This document shows, one piece after another, positions 1 to 9,274 of a DNA stretch of 64,000 nucleotides. Source of the stretch: Candidatus Gastranaerophilales bacterium (GTDB taxonomy: Bacteria; Cyanobacteriota; Vampirovibrionia; Gastranaerophilales; Gastranaerophilaceae); contig CANPYW010000003.1 in assembly GCA_947588745.1 (NCBI GenBank), positions 53,558 to 117,557 of the forward strand, written 5' to 3'. How positions within the stretch are numbered: position 1 is the stretch's first letter; each line of letters opens with the position of its first letter. Under the pieces are notes generated by a model. It was not told the origin of the DNA. It searched no databases and worked only from the letters and a program-made list of their open reading frames with translations. The translations under genes were made by a program, and so were the position numbers.

Positions 1-257
1 CTGACGAAAAATTAAATGAAAATACAGCTTCCATTTTATGTTCCAATAATGCACAAACTGTTAAAGATATAAACGGTAATGAAAAAGAACTAAAAGAAAT
101 GCATACTTACGGAGTAAAAACAATTTCAAAAGAAGATAACACCGTTACTTTTTCAGACCCTTGGGATACAACAGAAGATATAATACTTTCCATGGATACA
201 ATAAGAGAACTGATTAATTATGAAAATATTTCATTACGAACTTTTAATCTGGAATAA
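1..257 (+). CDS. C-terminal fragment of a calpain-like (C2-type) cysteine peptidase, 5' end outside window
   Basis: An open frame runs in from the left edge (codons from base 3) and stops at TAA 255-257, giving 84 visible residues. The segment reads as the end of a papain-fold, calpain-like domain: a histidine near visible residue 34 (motif HTYGVK), a short beta strand, then DPWDT near residue 52, as in the H...NPW pattern of C2 peptidases. The usual Asn of NPW is Asp here, so activity is uncertain. The nucleophilic Cys would lie upstream of the window. The assignment rests on a short match and is tentative. The gene ends just before a strong bidirectional hairpin shared with leuS. Confidence 0.5.
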   Translation, partial: DEKLNENTASILCSNNAQTVKDINGNEKELKEMHTYGVKTISKEDNTVTFSDPWDTTEDIILSMDTIRELINYENISLRTFNLE

Positions 258-262
258 TTCAT

Positions 263-298
263 AAAAAAGCGGAAATATATAAATAATTCCGCTTTTTT
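263..298. terminator. bidirectional rho-independent terminator between the peptidase fragment and leuS
   Basis: A perfect 12-bp inverted repeat (263-274 with 287-298) has a GC core GCGGAA/TTCCGC and A/T flanks that give a U-tract on both strands. It lies between two convergent genes. Confidence 0.9.
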
Positions 299-308
299 AA
301 ATTCTATG

Positions 309-2795
309 TTATTTAACCACAATATTTACCAGCTTGCCTGGAACAACGATAACTTTCACAATCTGCCTATCAGCAATAAAGTTTTTAATTTTAGAACTAT
401 TGCGTGCAAACTCCTCAAGCTGCTCTTTAGTCGACTCACAGTCAACCTCAATTTTATCTTTCACTTTACCGTTAACCTGAACTACAAGCGTAATGGTAGC
501 ATTCTTTGCAAGATTTTCATCATAATCCGGCCATGAAAGCTTGTGAATGGAATTCGTTCCACCTAATCCTTCATATATTTCTTCAGTCATGTGAGGTAAA
601 ACGGGAGCTAACAACTTTAAGAAAGTAACTACGGCATAACTGAATACCATTTCATCCTCCACCGGGAATTCTTTTCTGTTATTTATATAGTCATAAAGAA
701 CATTAACAAACTCTCTGTATTTGGATATTACTGTATTAAACTGAAATTCATGCGAAATATCGTAAGAAATTTTCTTAACGGTCATATTAACTTCACGAAC
801 TAAAGTATTATTTTCTTTGGACAAAGAAGAAACATCCGGCAATTTAAAATCAAGCTTAATATGCTTTTGATTTTCGGAATAAACCCGCCATAATCTATTT
901 AAGAATTTATAACAGCCCTCAACACCTGCATCAGACCAGTCAAAATCTCTATTCGGAGGTGAATCCGAAAGAATAAACAATCTTGCAGTATCAGCACCGT
1001 AATTTCTAAATATTTCATCGGGGTCAACTGTGTTACCTTTAGATTTTGACATTTTAGAACCGTCTTTTAAAACCATACCCTGAGTTAAAAGATTTGTAAA
1101 AGGTTCATCAATATTCAAAATGCCTAAATCTCTTAATGCTTTAGTAAAAAATCTCGAATACAATAAATGTAAAATAGCGTGTTCAATACCGCCAACATAC
1201 TGGTCTACAGGTGCCCAGTAGTGCAATATATCCTTATCAAACGGAGCATCCTGATTTCTTGCATCAGTATAACGATAAAAATACCAATTGGAACACATGA
1301 ACGTATCCATTGTATCCGTTTCTCTTTCGGCTTTTCCTCCGCATATCGGACACGTTGTATACTTAAATGTTTCCGATGTTTTAACTGGCGACATTCCTTT
1401 TACCGTAAAATCAACATCTTCAGGTAGAAGAACTGGTAAATCTTTTTCATCAACGGGAACTGTTCCGCATTTTGGACAATATACAATCGGAATAGGAGTT
1501 CCCCAATATCTTTGTCTTGAGATTAACCAGTCACGAAGTCTATATTGAACTTTAGCTTCACCGAAGCCGCCTTTTACGGCTTTATCGATTATAACCTGTT
1601 TCGCTTTTTCATTTTCAAGACCGTTGCAATCTCCTGAATTTATTAAAATTCCCTTATCCGTATATGCTTCTTTTAACTCGGATAACGGATTTTCAGGATT
1701 TTGTATTACGATTTTTATCGGAAGATTATATTTTTTTGCAAAAGCAAAATCTCTTTCATCATGAGCAGGAACTGCCATAACAGCCCCGGTTCCGTATTCT
1801 GCCAATGCGTAATCGGCAGTCCAAATAGGGAATTCTTCGCCGTTTAACGGATTTATTAAATGAGTTCCCAATGGAACACCCGTTTTAATACGTTCAGTCG
1901 AAAGCCTTTCTATTTCAGACATTTTTCTTGCATTTTGTCTATATGCTTCAACGCTTGCTTTATTTTCAGGCATGGTTAATTTTTCAATATCTTTATATTC
2001 TGGAGCAACAACCAAATATGTAATACCGTAAGCCGTATCTGGTCTTGTCGTATATACAGGAACTTCAAGCCCTTCGATTTCTTTAACTTTAAACTTTAAA
2101 ATAGCACCTTGAGAGCGGTCTATCCAGTTTCTTTGCATTGTTTTAACGCTGTCGGGCCAGCCTTTAAGCTTATCAATATCATCTAAAAGCTGTTGAGCAT
2201 AATCGGTTATCTTTAAAAACCATTGAGATAAATATTTTTTCTCAACCTGACCGTCACATCTCCAGCATTTCCCGTCAATAACCTGTTCGTTTGCAAGCAC
2301 TGTAGCACAATTATTACACCAATTAACTGCGGCTTCTTTTTTATATGCCAATCCTTTTTTAAACATTTGAATAAAGAAATACTGCGTCCATTTATAATAT
2401 TCTGGTAAACATGTGGTTACTTCCCTATCCCAATCAATCATCAAGCCCAATTCTTTTAATTGTTTTTTCATATAGGCTATATTATCCAAAGTCCATTTTT
2501 TTGGATTTGCACCATGTTGTATTGCCGCATTTTCTGCAGGAAGCCCGAAACTATCCCAACCCATCGGGTGTAAAACATTAAATCCGTTCATTCTTTTGTA
2601 ACGTGCAATTACATCAGAAATAGTATAATTTCTAACATGCCCCATGTGCAATTTTCCGGAAGGATATGGGAGCATAGATAAAACGTAATATTTTTCTTTA
2701 TCTTTATCGTTATATACCTTATTTAATTTAGTTTCATCCCAATGTTTCTGCCATTTTTTTTCAATTTGTTGAGGATAGTATTTTTCGTCAATCAC
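309..2795 (-). CDS. leuS: leucine--tRNA ligase
   Basis: This is a class I aminoacyl-tRNA synthetase that charges tRNA-Leu in the cytoplasm. The 828-residue length is normal for bacterial LeuRS. HMGH at residues 50-53 is the HIGH signature and KMSKS lies near residue 581. Between them are a zinc-type CxxC pair (CNNC, CWRC), the editing domain with its TRPDT segment, and a second CPKC/CPICGG pair. The C-terminal VQVNGKVK segment is typical of the family. It starts at ATG 2795 and shares the terminator at 263-298 with the convergent gene. It appears monocistronic. No T-box leader is visible in the short upstream gap. Confidence 0.98.
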   Translation of the reverse strand: MIDEKYYPQQIEKKWQKHWDETKLNKVYNDKDKEKYYVLSMLPYPSGKLHMGHVRNYTISDVIARYKRMNGFNVLHPMGWDSFGLPAENAAIQHGANPKKWTLDNIAYMKKQLKELGLMIDWDREVTTCLPEYYKWTQYFFIQMFKKGLAYKKEAAVNWCNNCATVLANEQVIDGKCWRCDGQVEKKYLSQWFLKITDYAQQLLDDIDKLKGWPDSVKTMQRNWIDRSQGAILKFKVKEIEGLEVPVYTTRPDTAYGITYLVVAPEYKDIEKLTMPENKASVEAYRQNARKMSEIERLSTERIKTGVPLGTHLINPLNGEEFPIWTADYALAEYGTGAVMAVPAHDERDFAFAKKYNLPIKIVIQNPENPLSELKEAYTDKGILINSGDCNGLENEKAKQVIIDKAVKGGFGEAKVQYRLRDWLISRQRYWGTPIPIVYCPKCGTVPVDEKDLPVLLPEDVDFTVKGMSPVKTSETFKYTTCPICGGKAERETDTMDTFMCSNWYFYRYTDARNQDAPFDKDILHYWAPVDQYVGGIEHAILHLLYSRFFTKALRDLGILNIDEPFTNLLTQGMVLKDGSKMSKSKGNTVDPDEIFRNYGADTARLFILSDSPPNRDFDWSDAGVEGCYKFLNRLWRVYSENQKHIKLDFKLPDVSSLSKENNTLVREVNMTVKKISYDISHEFQFNTVISKYREFVNVLYDYINNRKEFPVEDEMVFSYAVVTFLKLLAPVLPHMTEEIYEGLGGTNSIHKLSWPDYDENLAKNATITLVVQVNGKVKDKIEVDCESTKEQLEEFARNSSKIKNFIADRQIVKVIVVPGKLVNIVVK

Positions 2796-2915
2796 AACTT
2801 TGCTCCTGCTTATAATTATCTAAAATTATTATAATCTAAACATAAATTTAAAATTAAATAATTTAAAATGCAATTAACAGAGCATAACAATTTTAATTAC
2901 AAATTTGATACACAG

Positions 2916-3716
2916 TTAAATCCATTCAGAAATATCTCTTTGAGATATTTCAAAATCCAAATCTATAACCTGATTTTTAATATCACAATATCTGCAAAAA
3001 GGAACGGGTTCATTAATAAATTTAATTATTTCATCTCCGTTTTTTACCTTGTAAATATTAACACAGTCATCTTTCGAAACAATAAGATTTTTACCAAAAT
3101 ATTTATTAAACTTCCAAACATTGCCAGCAATGCTGCAAGGATAAAAATAACCACCATTAAAATAAGTACAGTGTCCTTTATTTTGCCAGCAGATTTTTGA
3201 CATTTCCTCGGGATTTTGTTTTCCCTCCAGGTCAAAAATAAATTTATGCATTTTTTTGTATAGAGTTTTTCTTTCAAAAACATAAGAAAATAAAATGTTA
3301 TATTTAAACATTTTTTCTTTTATTAATTTATAATTTAATTGAATAGGATACTTTGTTATTTCAATACTTATTTTATATTGTTTGCAAATTTCCCAAAATT
3401 TATCGGGCTGATGTTCTAACAAAATTCCGTTAGTCCACAATATTATATTAGTATTCGGAAATATATCCTTTGCCATTATCATTATATCTGTAATATTGGG
3501 ATGCAATAATGGTTCACCACCCATAAGTGAAATCTTATTTACATATACCAATTTTGAAATCTGTTTAAAATGTTTTTTTAAATCATTTATATTAACGTAT
3601 TGTTCATCTGCCAACGGAGAAAAATGGTCGCAATATTTGCAATTCAGATTGCAATGAGAAGCTATATCAACAGAAAAATATTCTAAAACCGGCTTCTTAT
3701 ATTTTTTTAAAAACAT
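2916..3716 (-). CDS. radical SAM protein
   Basis: The N-terminus holds the CxxxCxxC cluster motif (CNLNCKYC, residues about 18-25) for the SAM-cleaving [4Fe-4S] centre, followed by GGEPLLHP, the SAM-binding GGE motif. The C-terminal third carries further cysteines (CWQNKGHC, YPC, FCRYC) like a SPASM or twitch auxiliary-cluster region. The substrate cannot be read from the sequence. It starts 4 bp after the stop of a GT9 glycosyltransferase and is probably cotranscribed with it, which hints at surface glycan or peptide modification. That role is inference from context only. Confidence 0.88.
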   Translation of the reverse strand: MFLKKYKKPVLEYFSVDIASHCNLNCKYCDHFSPLADEQYVNINDLKKHFKQISKLVYVNKISLMGGEPLLHPNITDIMIMAKDIFPNTNIILWTNGILLEHQPDKFWEICKQYKISIEITKYPIQLNYKLIKEKMFKYNILFSYVFERKTLYKKMHKFIFDLEGKQNPEEMSKICWQNKGHCTYFNGGYFYPCSIAGNVWKFNKYFGKNLIVSKDDCVNIYKVKNGDEIIKFINEPVPFCRYCDIKNQVIDLDFEISQRDISEWI

Positions 3717-3720
3717 AATT

Positions 3721-4710
3721 TTATATATACCTTATAATATCATCTGCAGAAATATTCAAGCACTCTAAAGACTTGCAAGTTACTTGACGTTTATCCCACA
3801 GACAAGGTCTGCAATCAACATTGTTATGAACGGCTATAAAGTTTTCAGACTCAACCAAAAGTTTTCTATTATCTGTTGGCCCGAAAATTGCAATTGTTTT
3901 TGTATTTAATGCAACCCCCATGTGCATAGGTGCTGAATCAGAACAAATAAGAACTTCTGCTTGTTTTATAAGTTTTGCCAAATCATAAATATTTTTGGTC
4001 TGTCCAAACATATCAACAAAATTTGTTAAATCAGACTCATTTAATTCTTCTCTTATTATGGATATACACTCATTATCGTCAGGGCCTCCGGCTAAATATA
4101 CCTTTTTACCCGATTTCAAAATCCGCTTTATCAAATCTGCCCACATTTTAGGACTTAAAGTCTTTATAATCGACTTTGAAACACTCATCGCACTGACACC
4201 GGGGTGAATCAATACCGAATTCTTAATCTTTTCGGTTTCATCAACATTTATAACCGGCAATTCAAATTCCGTATCCGTTACCGGTTTTACCAAATCAAAA
4301 TACATCCTTGCTGCATACTGGTTTTTATTCAAAGCCACAGGATATGTAAGTAATTTTTCTGATAAGCCAGATGTTTTATAACCTATTCTTGTTTTTATTC
4401 CCGTCAAAAAAAGAAGCACAGAAATTAATGAGTTTCCTCCTGATGATAAAATTAAGTCATACTCGCCGAATAAAGCCCTAAAATACAGCTTCAACAATTC
4501 AATATATTTGTTTTTAGTTTTAATATTAATACAAAAAAAATTATCCAATAAAGTTGTAAGATTAACAAAAGCCTTGCTTCTGCCTTCCAAACATAAAGTA
4601 ATTTTTGATGAAGGATAAGTTTTACGCAATGCTTGAATTACAGGTAAGAAAAGAATTTCATCTCCTATTCCGCCAAAATTTATTAACAATATATTTTTAA
4701 AATTTTTCAT
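3721..4710 (-). CDS. glycosyltransferase family 9 (heptosyltransferase-like)
   Basis: This resembles ADP-heptose:LPS heptosyltransferases, GT-B enzymes that build LPS inner core at the cytoplasmic face. The N-terminal GGIGDEIL loop, the central HPGVSA segment at the start of the nucleotide-binding half, and SDSAPMHMGVAL followed by IFGPTD are family hallmarks. The 329-residue length is usual. The C-terminus adds a cysteine-containing segment (CRPC...CKSLEC) also seen in many GT9 members. It lies between a 115-residue unknown protein (1-bp gap) and the radical SAM gene (4 bp) in one apparent operon. The sugar donor is unknown. Confidence 0.87.
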   Translation of the reverse strand: MKNFKNILLINFGGIGDEILFLPVIQALRKTYPSSKITLCLEGRSKAFVNLTTLLDNFFCINIKTKNKYIELLKLYFRALFGEYDLILSSGGNSLISVLLFLTGIKTRIGYKTSGLSEKLLTYPVALNKNQYAARMYFDLVKPVTDTEFELPVINVDETEKIKNSVLIHPGVSAMSVSKSIIKTLSPKMWADLIKRILKSGKKVYLAGGPDDNECISIIREELNESDLTNFVDMFGQTKNIYDLAKLIKQAEVLICSDSAPMHMGVALNTKTIAIFGPTDNRKLLVESENFIAVHNNVDCRPCLWDKRQVTCKSLECLNISADDIIRYI

Positions 4711-4711
4711 T

Positions 4712-5059
4712 TTAGAACGGCTTTGTTTGATTAAGCTTTTTCCTTAACTCTCTAAAACGGGCAATATCTTCCTGAGCTTTAGTTGTTTCTCTAAATACAA
4801 CCTGACTTGACGGATGAACAAGCATAATACAATCAATATGTATTTCAAGGAAATTATATCTTTTAGGTGGAGTATTAGCATTTCTTGGTACAATTTCAGC
4901 ATTTGTAACAGCCAAAAATCTTTTTTCCCTGTCATTCAATAAATCAGTCAACTCTCTGTTTGTTTTAGTATATTTAGACACATGAACAGTACCTTTTATT
5001 TCATGGTCAGCCGTCAATATAATAACTTCTATTGGAACAGTATCAATTTCTTTTGCCAT
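4712..5059 (-). CDS. conserved hypothetical protein, 115 aa
   Basis: I do not recognise a named function. It is a small soluble protein with alternating strands: an N-terminal VPIEVIILTADHEIKG segment, a central KRFLAVTNAEIVP, then HIDCIMLVHP and a charged C-terminal helix. The pattern is that of a small beta-barrel-like domain. ATG 5059 follows a good AGGTGG Shine-Dalgarno. It leads the apparent operon with the GT9 transferase and radical SAM gene, so it may be connected to that pathway or merely be cotranscribed. Confidence 0.75.
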   Translation of the reverse strand: MAKEIDTVPIEVIILTADHEIKGTVHVSKYTKTNRELTDLLNDREKRFLAVTNAEIVPRNANTPPKRYNFLEIHIDCIMLVHPSSQVVFRETTKAQEDIARFRELRKKLNQTKPF

Positions 5060-5142
5060 TTTCCACCTTCTGTTTACTATAAATTAATTATATTATAAAT
5101 ACCATTTTTTAACCAGTTATTTAACTAAATTCATAAAAGAAC

Positions 5143-5216
5143 TGTGCCCGATGGGAATTGAACCCACATCTAAAGACTTCGGAGATCTTTGCTCTATCCT
5201 GTTAAGCTACGGACAC
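5143..5216 (-). tRNA. tRNA-Arg (anticodon CCG)
   Basis: Read on the minus strand, 74 nt fold as a cloverleaf. The acceptor GTGTCCG pairs with CGGGCAC (one G-U), the D stem is GCTT/GAGC, the anticodon stem AAGAT/GTCTT encloses CTCCGAA (anticodon CCG, reading CGG), and the T loop is TTCAATT. The discriminator is A and no CCA is encoded. Confidence 0.95.
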
Positions 5217-5251
5217 AAGTCATATTTATTATACTATTTTAAGAAAAAAAA

Positions 5252-6286
5252 TTAAATCTTCAATCTTCCTGCTTTAGATGAATAAGCTGTAAAAGAATTA
5301 AATATATTTTTATCAGGATTATTTTTCGGAATGGAGGCATTATAGTTATTAGATTTATACATGTTTGAAAAAACGGGAGCATTCAATTTATCACATACCG
5401 TTCCTTTCGTAAATGCAAATCTTTCTTTTCGTTTAAGGCTTTCTTTTGTTTCACCCATGCGTTTTAATTGTCTTGAGTATGTAAAATTAGCCAGTTTATT
5501 TTTTATAATTGGAGTTATAACACAACTTGCAAGAACAGTATAACCAATAGCAGAAAGCACTAAAAGTCCGCTTCTCATTCCCCAAATATCTTCATAAGCA
5601 CTGTTATGATAAAAATTTTTTAATACCTCATCAGGGATTTCCGATTTTTTTGCACGTTCTTCAAAATCAACAACAATATCTTCCAAGCTTGGAGTAGGGA
5701 CTTTTGCATTTATATCGGGCAGTTTGCTTTTAACATTTTCTTGCATAATAGTTAATTTATCTTTAATTGATTTTGGTGTTTTTTTGTTATCAATTAATGC
5801 TCCGTATAATTTGTCTAAAATATTATTTAACTGAACACTAACCGGCGTAATATGATCTGTATGATATAAGTCATCCCGACTTGCACCAACAGAAGGAGCG
5901 ACATACCTGACCATTTTTTCTTTCATAGATTTTGTTGTAATTTTCCCACCGTCAATCTGTTTTTTCAAAAAATTATCCAAAAAGAACGGAGGAACAATGG
6001 TAAGTAAAACATCAAGCCCAAGTTCAAGATACTCTTGAGTAACCAAATAATCTTTATTTTCACGATTACTTTTTCTTAATCCGGAAATTTGAGCAAAATG
6101 ACTCGTAATAATGGATATAGCATTGAAAACCAGCATAATTAATGCTGTTTCTTTACTGTACTTAAATACGAACTCAGAAAGATTTTGACAGGCTGATATA
6201 ACGGCAGCAGTATTTAAAACGTTATGTTTTAGTTTATATAACGGCTTAAAGATGACTGATTTATCAGACATTTTAGGGAATTTCAT
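5252..6286 (-). CDS. hypothetical membrane-associated protein, 344 aa
   Basis: I recognise no family. The protein has hydrophobic stretches near residues 45-65 (ALIMLVFNAISIIT), 90-105 (LDVLLTIVPPFF) and 235-260 (LLVLSAIGYTVLASCVI), separated by charged helical segments, so it is probably inner-membrane associated. Its ATG overlaps the stop of the upstream 238-residue gene by one base (TAATG), implying translational coupling and a two-gene operon. The N-terminus has no cleavable signal. The style matches other lineage-specific membrane or coiled proteins in this window (27702-29768, 52793-54538). Confidence 0.75.
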   Translation of the reverse strand: MKFPKMSDKSVIFKPLYKLKHNVLNTAAVISACQNLSEFVFKYSKETALIMLVFNAISIITSHFAQISGLRKSNRENKDYLVTQEYLELGLDVLLTIVPPFFLDNFLKKQIDGGKITTKSMKEKMVRYVAPSVGASRDDLYHTDHITPVSVQLNNILDKLYGALIDNKKTPKSIKDKLTIMQENVKSKLPDINAKVPTPSLEDIVVDFEERAKKSEIPDEVLKNFYHNSAYEDIWGMRSGLLVLSAIGYTVLASCVITPIIKNKLANFTYSRQLKRMGETKESLKRKERFAFTKGTVCDKLNAPVFSNMYKSNNYNASIPKNNPDKNIFNSFTAYSSKAGRLKI

Positions 6287-7002
6287 TATTTATCTCCCTG
6301 TTTTTTGGTGTCTTGTTCATCAGACATAATAATATTCGCTATTTTTACAATTTTATTTTTTACAGAAATAATACTATTTTTCTTTTTTTGAACCCAAGCT
6401 CTAATTTTGCCTTTTCTATCAGTAGAAACATCAGCTAAAGAAGCAATCCATGATTTTTTATTTTTTACCACACCAGACAATAAATCTTGTAAATCACTTG
6501 TCAACGGCACATCGATATTGGAATTTGAGAAAAGTATCATAAACAACACAGCAAAAAGAGTCCCCATCGTTTTACAATACTGTTCCATTCTTGCTTTCGC
6601 AAGTTCAGGATGAATATCCAAAAGTCTATAAGCCGATATCGGGAAGAAACAAACATTAAATTTATTTTTGGCATCATAACCCACTAATTTTTTAGTCATT
6701 AACTGAAATCCGGCTCTTATAGATACACCGGTAATTCCGCCTGCAATAGCTTTTGAAGCAGATTTTACAGCCGCATCAACCTTTTTATCATCATCTGCAA
6801 ATTTTAAATCCAAAAGCGGAGTAATCATTAATGTTGACGCAGCAAGGAACATTTTTTGCTCTGGAGTGTTTATATAGTTTCCTGCACGTTTAGCAATTCC
6901 GCCAACCGCTTCCGGTAAAACAATTTGCTTTGGTAAAATTTTCTTTATGGATTGTATCGGCTTTGATTTACTTATATTCTGGAAAGATGAAGAAATATTC
7001 AT
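6286..7002 (-). CDS. hypothetical protein with hydrophobic segments, 238 aa
   Basis: I recognise no domain. There is a basic N-terminus, a hydrophobic alanine/glycine-rich middle (MFLAASTLMITPLLDL near residues 51-66 and AIAGGITGV near 86), and a clear membrane-type helix GTLFAVLFMILFS near residues 147-159. The C-terminus is basic and lysine rich. It is the first gene of a coupled pair with the 344-residue protein. The pair diverges from the gene starting at 7155 across about 150 bp of AT-rich DNA. Confidence 0.72.
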   Translation of the reverse strand: MNISSSFQNISKSKPIQSIKKILPKQIVLPEAVGGIAKRAGNYINTPEQKMFLAASTLMITPLLDLKFADDDKKVDAAVKSASKAIAGGITGVSIRAGFQLMTKKLVGYDAKNKFNVCFFPISAYRLLDIHPELAKARMEQYCKTMGTLFAVLFMILFSNSNIDVPLTSDLQDLLSGVVKNKKSWIASLADVSTDRKGKIRAWVQKKKNSIISVKNKIVKIANIIMSDEQDTKKQGDK

Positions 7003-7154
7003 GGGTATATTAACCTTATTTACGAAGATATCAAAAATGTTAAAAAATATTATTGTTATTTAATGGGATAATTGTTAATTTTTTTTTACAAATTATAAAA
7101 AATAAGCAAAAAACTTCATTCCCATGTTTATAGCGAATATGAACGGAGAATTTT

Positions 7155-8066
7155 ATGAAAATATCCTCAAACTCTTTTCCTCTTAACAGAGTATTTTCAA
7201 ATAACAGAAGCAAAACAAACTCTGAAATTCAAAATAAAGCGAAAAAAAATGTATCTTTTAAATCAATTTATGTTGAAGATATATGTTTGTTGGGAGATGT
7301 ATCTGAAAGCGGTATAAAAGCGAAATTTATGAAAAAAGACGCACTGTTATTGAATGAAATAGCCACCAGATATCCAAATCAAGATTGTTTTATTAAACAT
7401 GGATATTGCAGTTATCCTAAATTGGAATACAGAGAAAAGCCCGTAGATGTGCAACTTTTTTCAAAAAATTTAGCAAATGAATATGTCGTTAATATGGATC
7501 CCGATGATACGGATAATCCTGCCGTAACACTGCTTCTGGATGAAAAAGAACCTTTGAGTCTGTTTTTTGGCGTTCCGTCTTTTATATCATTAAATCCGTC
7601 ATTACCATTCACAGTTCAAGCCGGTTATGAAGTACATAAAAAGCTTCTTCAAAAGAAATATGAAATTTTAGACTCCGTCGGTAAAAACGATAATGTTGAT
7701 TTTGGAGATAAAACCGTAACAGAACTTGCTCATGAGGCAATAGCTGACGTGGAAACAGCAGTAAAAAGATATCTGCTAGAATCTGCATACGGAGCATTAA
7801 CAGACAGAGCAAGAGCAAGTCAGCTTTATGCTTCAAATTATCCCATTGTTCAAACAAGGCTTCAAGATAAACGTAAAATTGATTTAACCACAAGTTATGT
7901 TAAACAGGACGATATAAGAGTTAAAAGTCTAAAAAAAAGAGCAAAAACTGAAAACGTTGATATTTGTGAACTTGCCATGAAAAAATATCCTGATATGAAA
8001 GAAAATCAAGACAGAATTGACCGGTTAAAAAAATATATGTTCGACCAAAAAATCTTCTTAGTTTAA
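7155..8066 (+). CDS. hypothetical protein with SFK-type N-terminal leader, 303 aa
   Basis: I do not recognise the fold. The N-terminus (residues 1-40) is polar and low complexity and ends in NVSFKSIYV, a leader-like pattern shared with several other hypotheticals here. The body is mixed alpha/beta, with an acidic MDPDDTDNP loop and a C-terminal charged helical region. There is no signal peptide or membrane helix. ATG 7155 is preceded by CGGAG about 8 bases upstream. The downstream neighbour is RNase P RNA on the opposite strand. Confidence 0.75.
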   Translation: MKISSNSFPLNRVFSNNRSKTNSEIQNKAKKNVSFKSIYVEDICLLGDVSESGIKAKFMKKDALLLNEIATRYPNQDCFIKHGYCSYPKLEYREKPVDVQLFSKNLANEYVVNMDPDDTDNPAVTLLLDEKEPLSLFFGVPSFISLNPSLPFTVQAGYEVHKKLLQKKYEILDSVGKNDNVDFGDKTVTELAHEAIADVETAVKRYLLESAYGALTDRARASQLYASNYPIVQTRLQDKRKIDLTTSYVKQDDIRVKSLKKRAKTENVDICELAMKKYPDMKENQDRIDRLKKYMFDQKIFLV

Positions 8067-8079
8067 ATTTACAAATTAA

Positions 8080-8412
8080 AAGAGAGCAGGTCATAAGCCG
8101 GATTCTGTTTCTAAACAATCATCTGTCTTGGATGCAGATTGCCCTGCACCTCCAGCGATTTTTCAAAAGACGGCGAGTCACCTTAACCTTTTATTCAATC
8201 TTGCACCCGAACGGAGTTTACCCGGCAGATATCTCACAATATCCCCTGTAGTCTTTTACACTACCGTTGCACCTGAACCAAATTGGTTGTTTACTTTTCT
8301 GTGGCACTAGTCCTCGAATTGCTTCGGGCTGACGTTATCAGTCGTTCTGCTCTTGGGTGTCCGGACTTTCCTCATATAAAAATTTTATATGCGATTGTTC
8401 GTCTGCTCTCCG
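8080..8412 (-). ncRNA. rnpB: RNase P RNA (bacterial, type A-like)
   Basis: On the minus strand the conserved core GAGGAAAGTCCGGAC lies at 8359-8373 and the 3' signature ACAGAATCCGGCTTATGA at 8091-8108. Helix P1 closes the molecule with 8 bp (GAGAGCAG from 8403-8410 pairing with CTGCTCTC from 8082-8089). The ribozyme processes pre-tRNA 5' ends. The ends are placed from P1 and may be off by a few bases. Open frames across this stretch are spurious. Confidence 0.96.
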
Positions 8413-8493
8413 TTTTATTATCTCATAAAAATCGCATTTTGTATTTATTCTGAAATAATTCACATTATTATAACGAAAAGCCGTTTTCGGAAT

Positions 8494-9273
8494 TTACATA
8501 TCTTTAAATTTATCCGCCATTTCTTTTGGAAGCTTAACATTTTGTATTGAAATCTGGAATTTTTTCATTTCAGCGAGTTTATCCTGTTCTTCTTCCAAAT
8601 CTCGGTCGTGAGATTTAACATTATTTAAAGTTTTGTGAAATTCTGATTCAAGATGTCCTTCTGTAATTTGAGAAATAACATCATCTATATTTGAAAATGA
8701 AGTTGAATAAGTGTTATTTAATGTGGTAACGGAAGTTCCAAGCGGCAATGAATAAAGCCATCTTACCGATCGTATATCTCTTTTTGACAATCTTACAATT
8801 CCGTATTTATGAGGGGTATACATTATATCGTTATCGTTAGTCGAATGTCCCAAGCCCAAAGCATGCCCGATTTCGTGCAAAATTGTATGGAATACTTCAT
8901 TTTCATCCATATATTTATGATGAATAATTCCATCCGAAATACCTATTGAAACCTCGGCGGAATATAATCTTGATTCTTTATCGTAATTGAAAGTGCAATT
9001 ACCCAAAGATTTTCTATCTACCCTTCGCCATTCAACATTCATTTGAGAATCATTCAGGGAGTCGACAATTGTAAACGAAAAACGTCCTTCTGCGATTTTT
9101 TCCCAGGTATTTAAAGCTTCAATCACCATATTTTTATATGTATACCTATCTGCTTCAGACATTGAATACCATGAACAAGGTGCAATATAGACAGGCAAAG
9201 GGAAACATTGTTCGGGCCACCTTATAATACATCCGTTTTTTAAATTATTATTAAGATAAGTTAATCTATTCAT
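8494..9273 (-). CDS. matrixin-type zinc metalloprotease
   Basis: The motif HEIGHALGLGH (around residues 137-147) is the extended HExxHxxGxxH zinc site of metzincins, followed by a Met-turn DIMYTP. This places the protein in the matrixin (M10) group. There is no obvious Sec signal peptide or propeptide with a cysteine switch at the N-terminus, so secretion by another route or cytoplasmic use is possible. The C-terminal 80 residues form a charged coiled-coil tail. It starts 1 bp after the stop of the small zinc-ribbon gene upstream, implying cotranscription. Confidence 0.88.
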   Translation of the reverse strand: MNRLTYLNNNLKNGCIIRWPEQCFPLPVYIAPCSWYSMSEADRYTYKNMVIEALNTWEKIAEGRFSFTIVDSLNDSQMNVEWRRVDRKSLGNCTFNYDKESRLYSAEVSIGISDGIIHHKYMDENEVFHTILHEIGHALGLGHSTNDNDIMYTPHKYGIVRLSKRDIRSVRWLYSLPLGTSVTTLNNTYSTSFSNIDDVISQITEGHLESEFHKTLNNVKSHDRDLEEEQDKLAEMKKFQISIQNVKLPKEMADKFKDM

Positions 9274-9274
9274 T

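Noticed and set aside
2796..2915. T-box leader for leuS
   Set aside because: The space upstream of leuS is short and lacks the conserved T-box sequence or a terminator-antiterminator structure.
8128..8310. 60-residue plus-strand open frame
   Set aside because: It lies wholly within RNase P RNA on the other strand, whose core sequences and P1 helix are clear.
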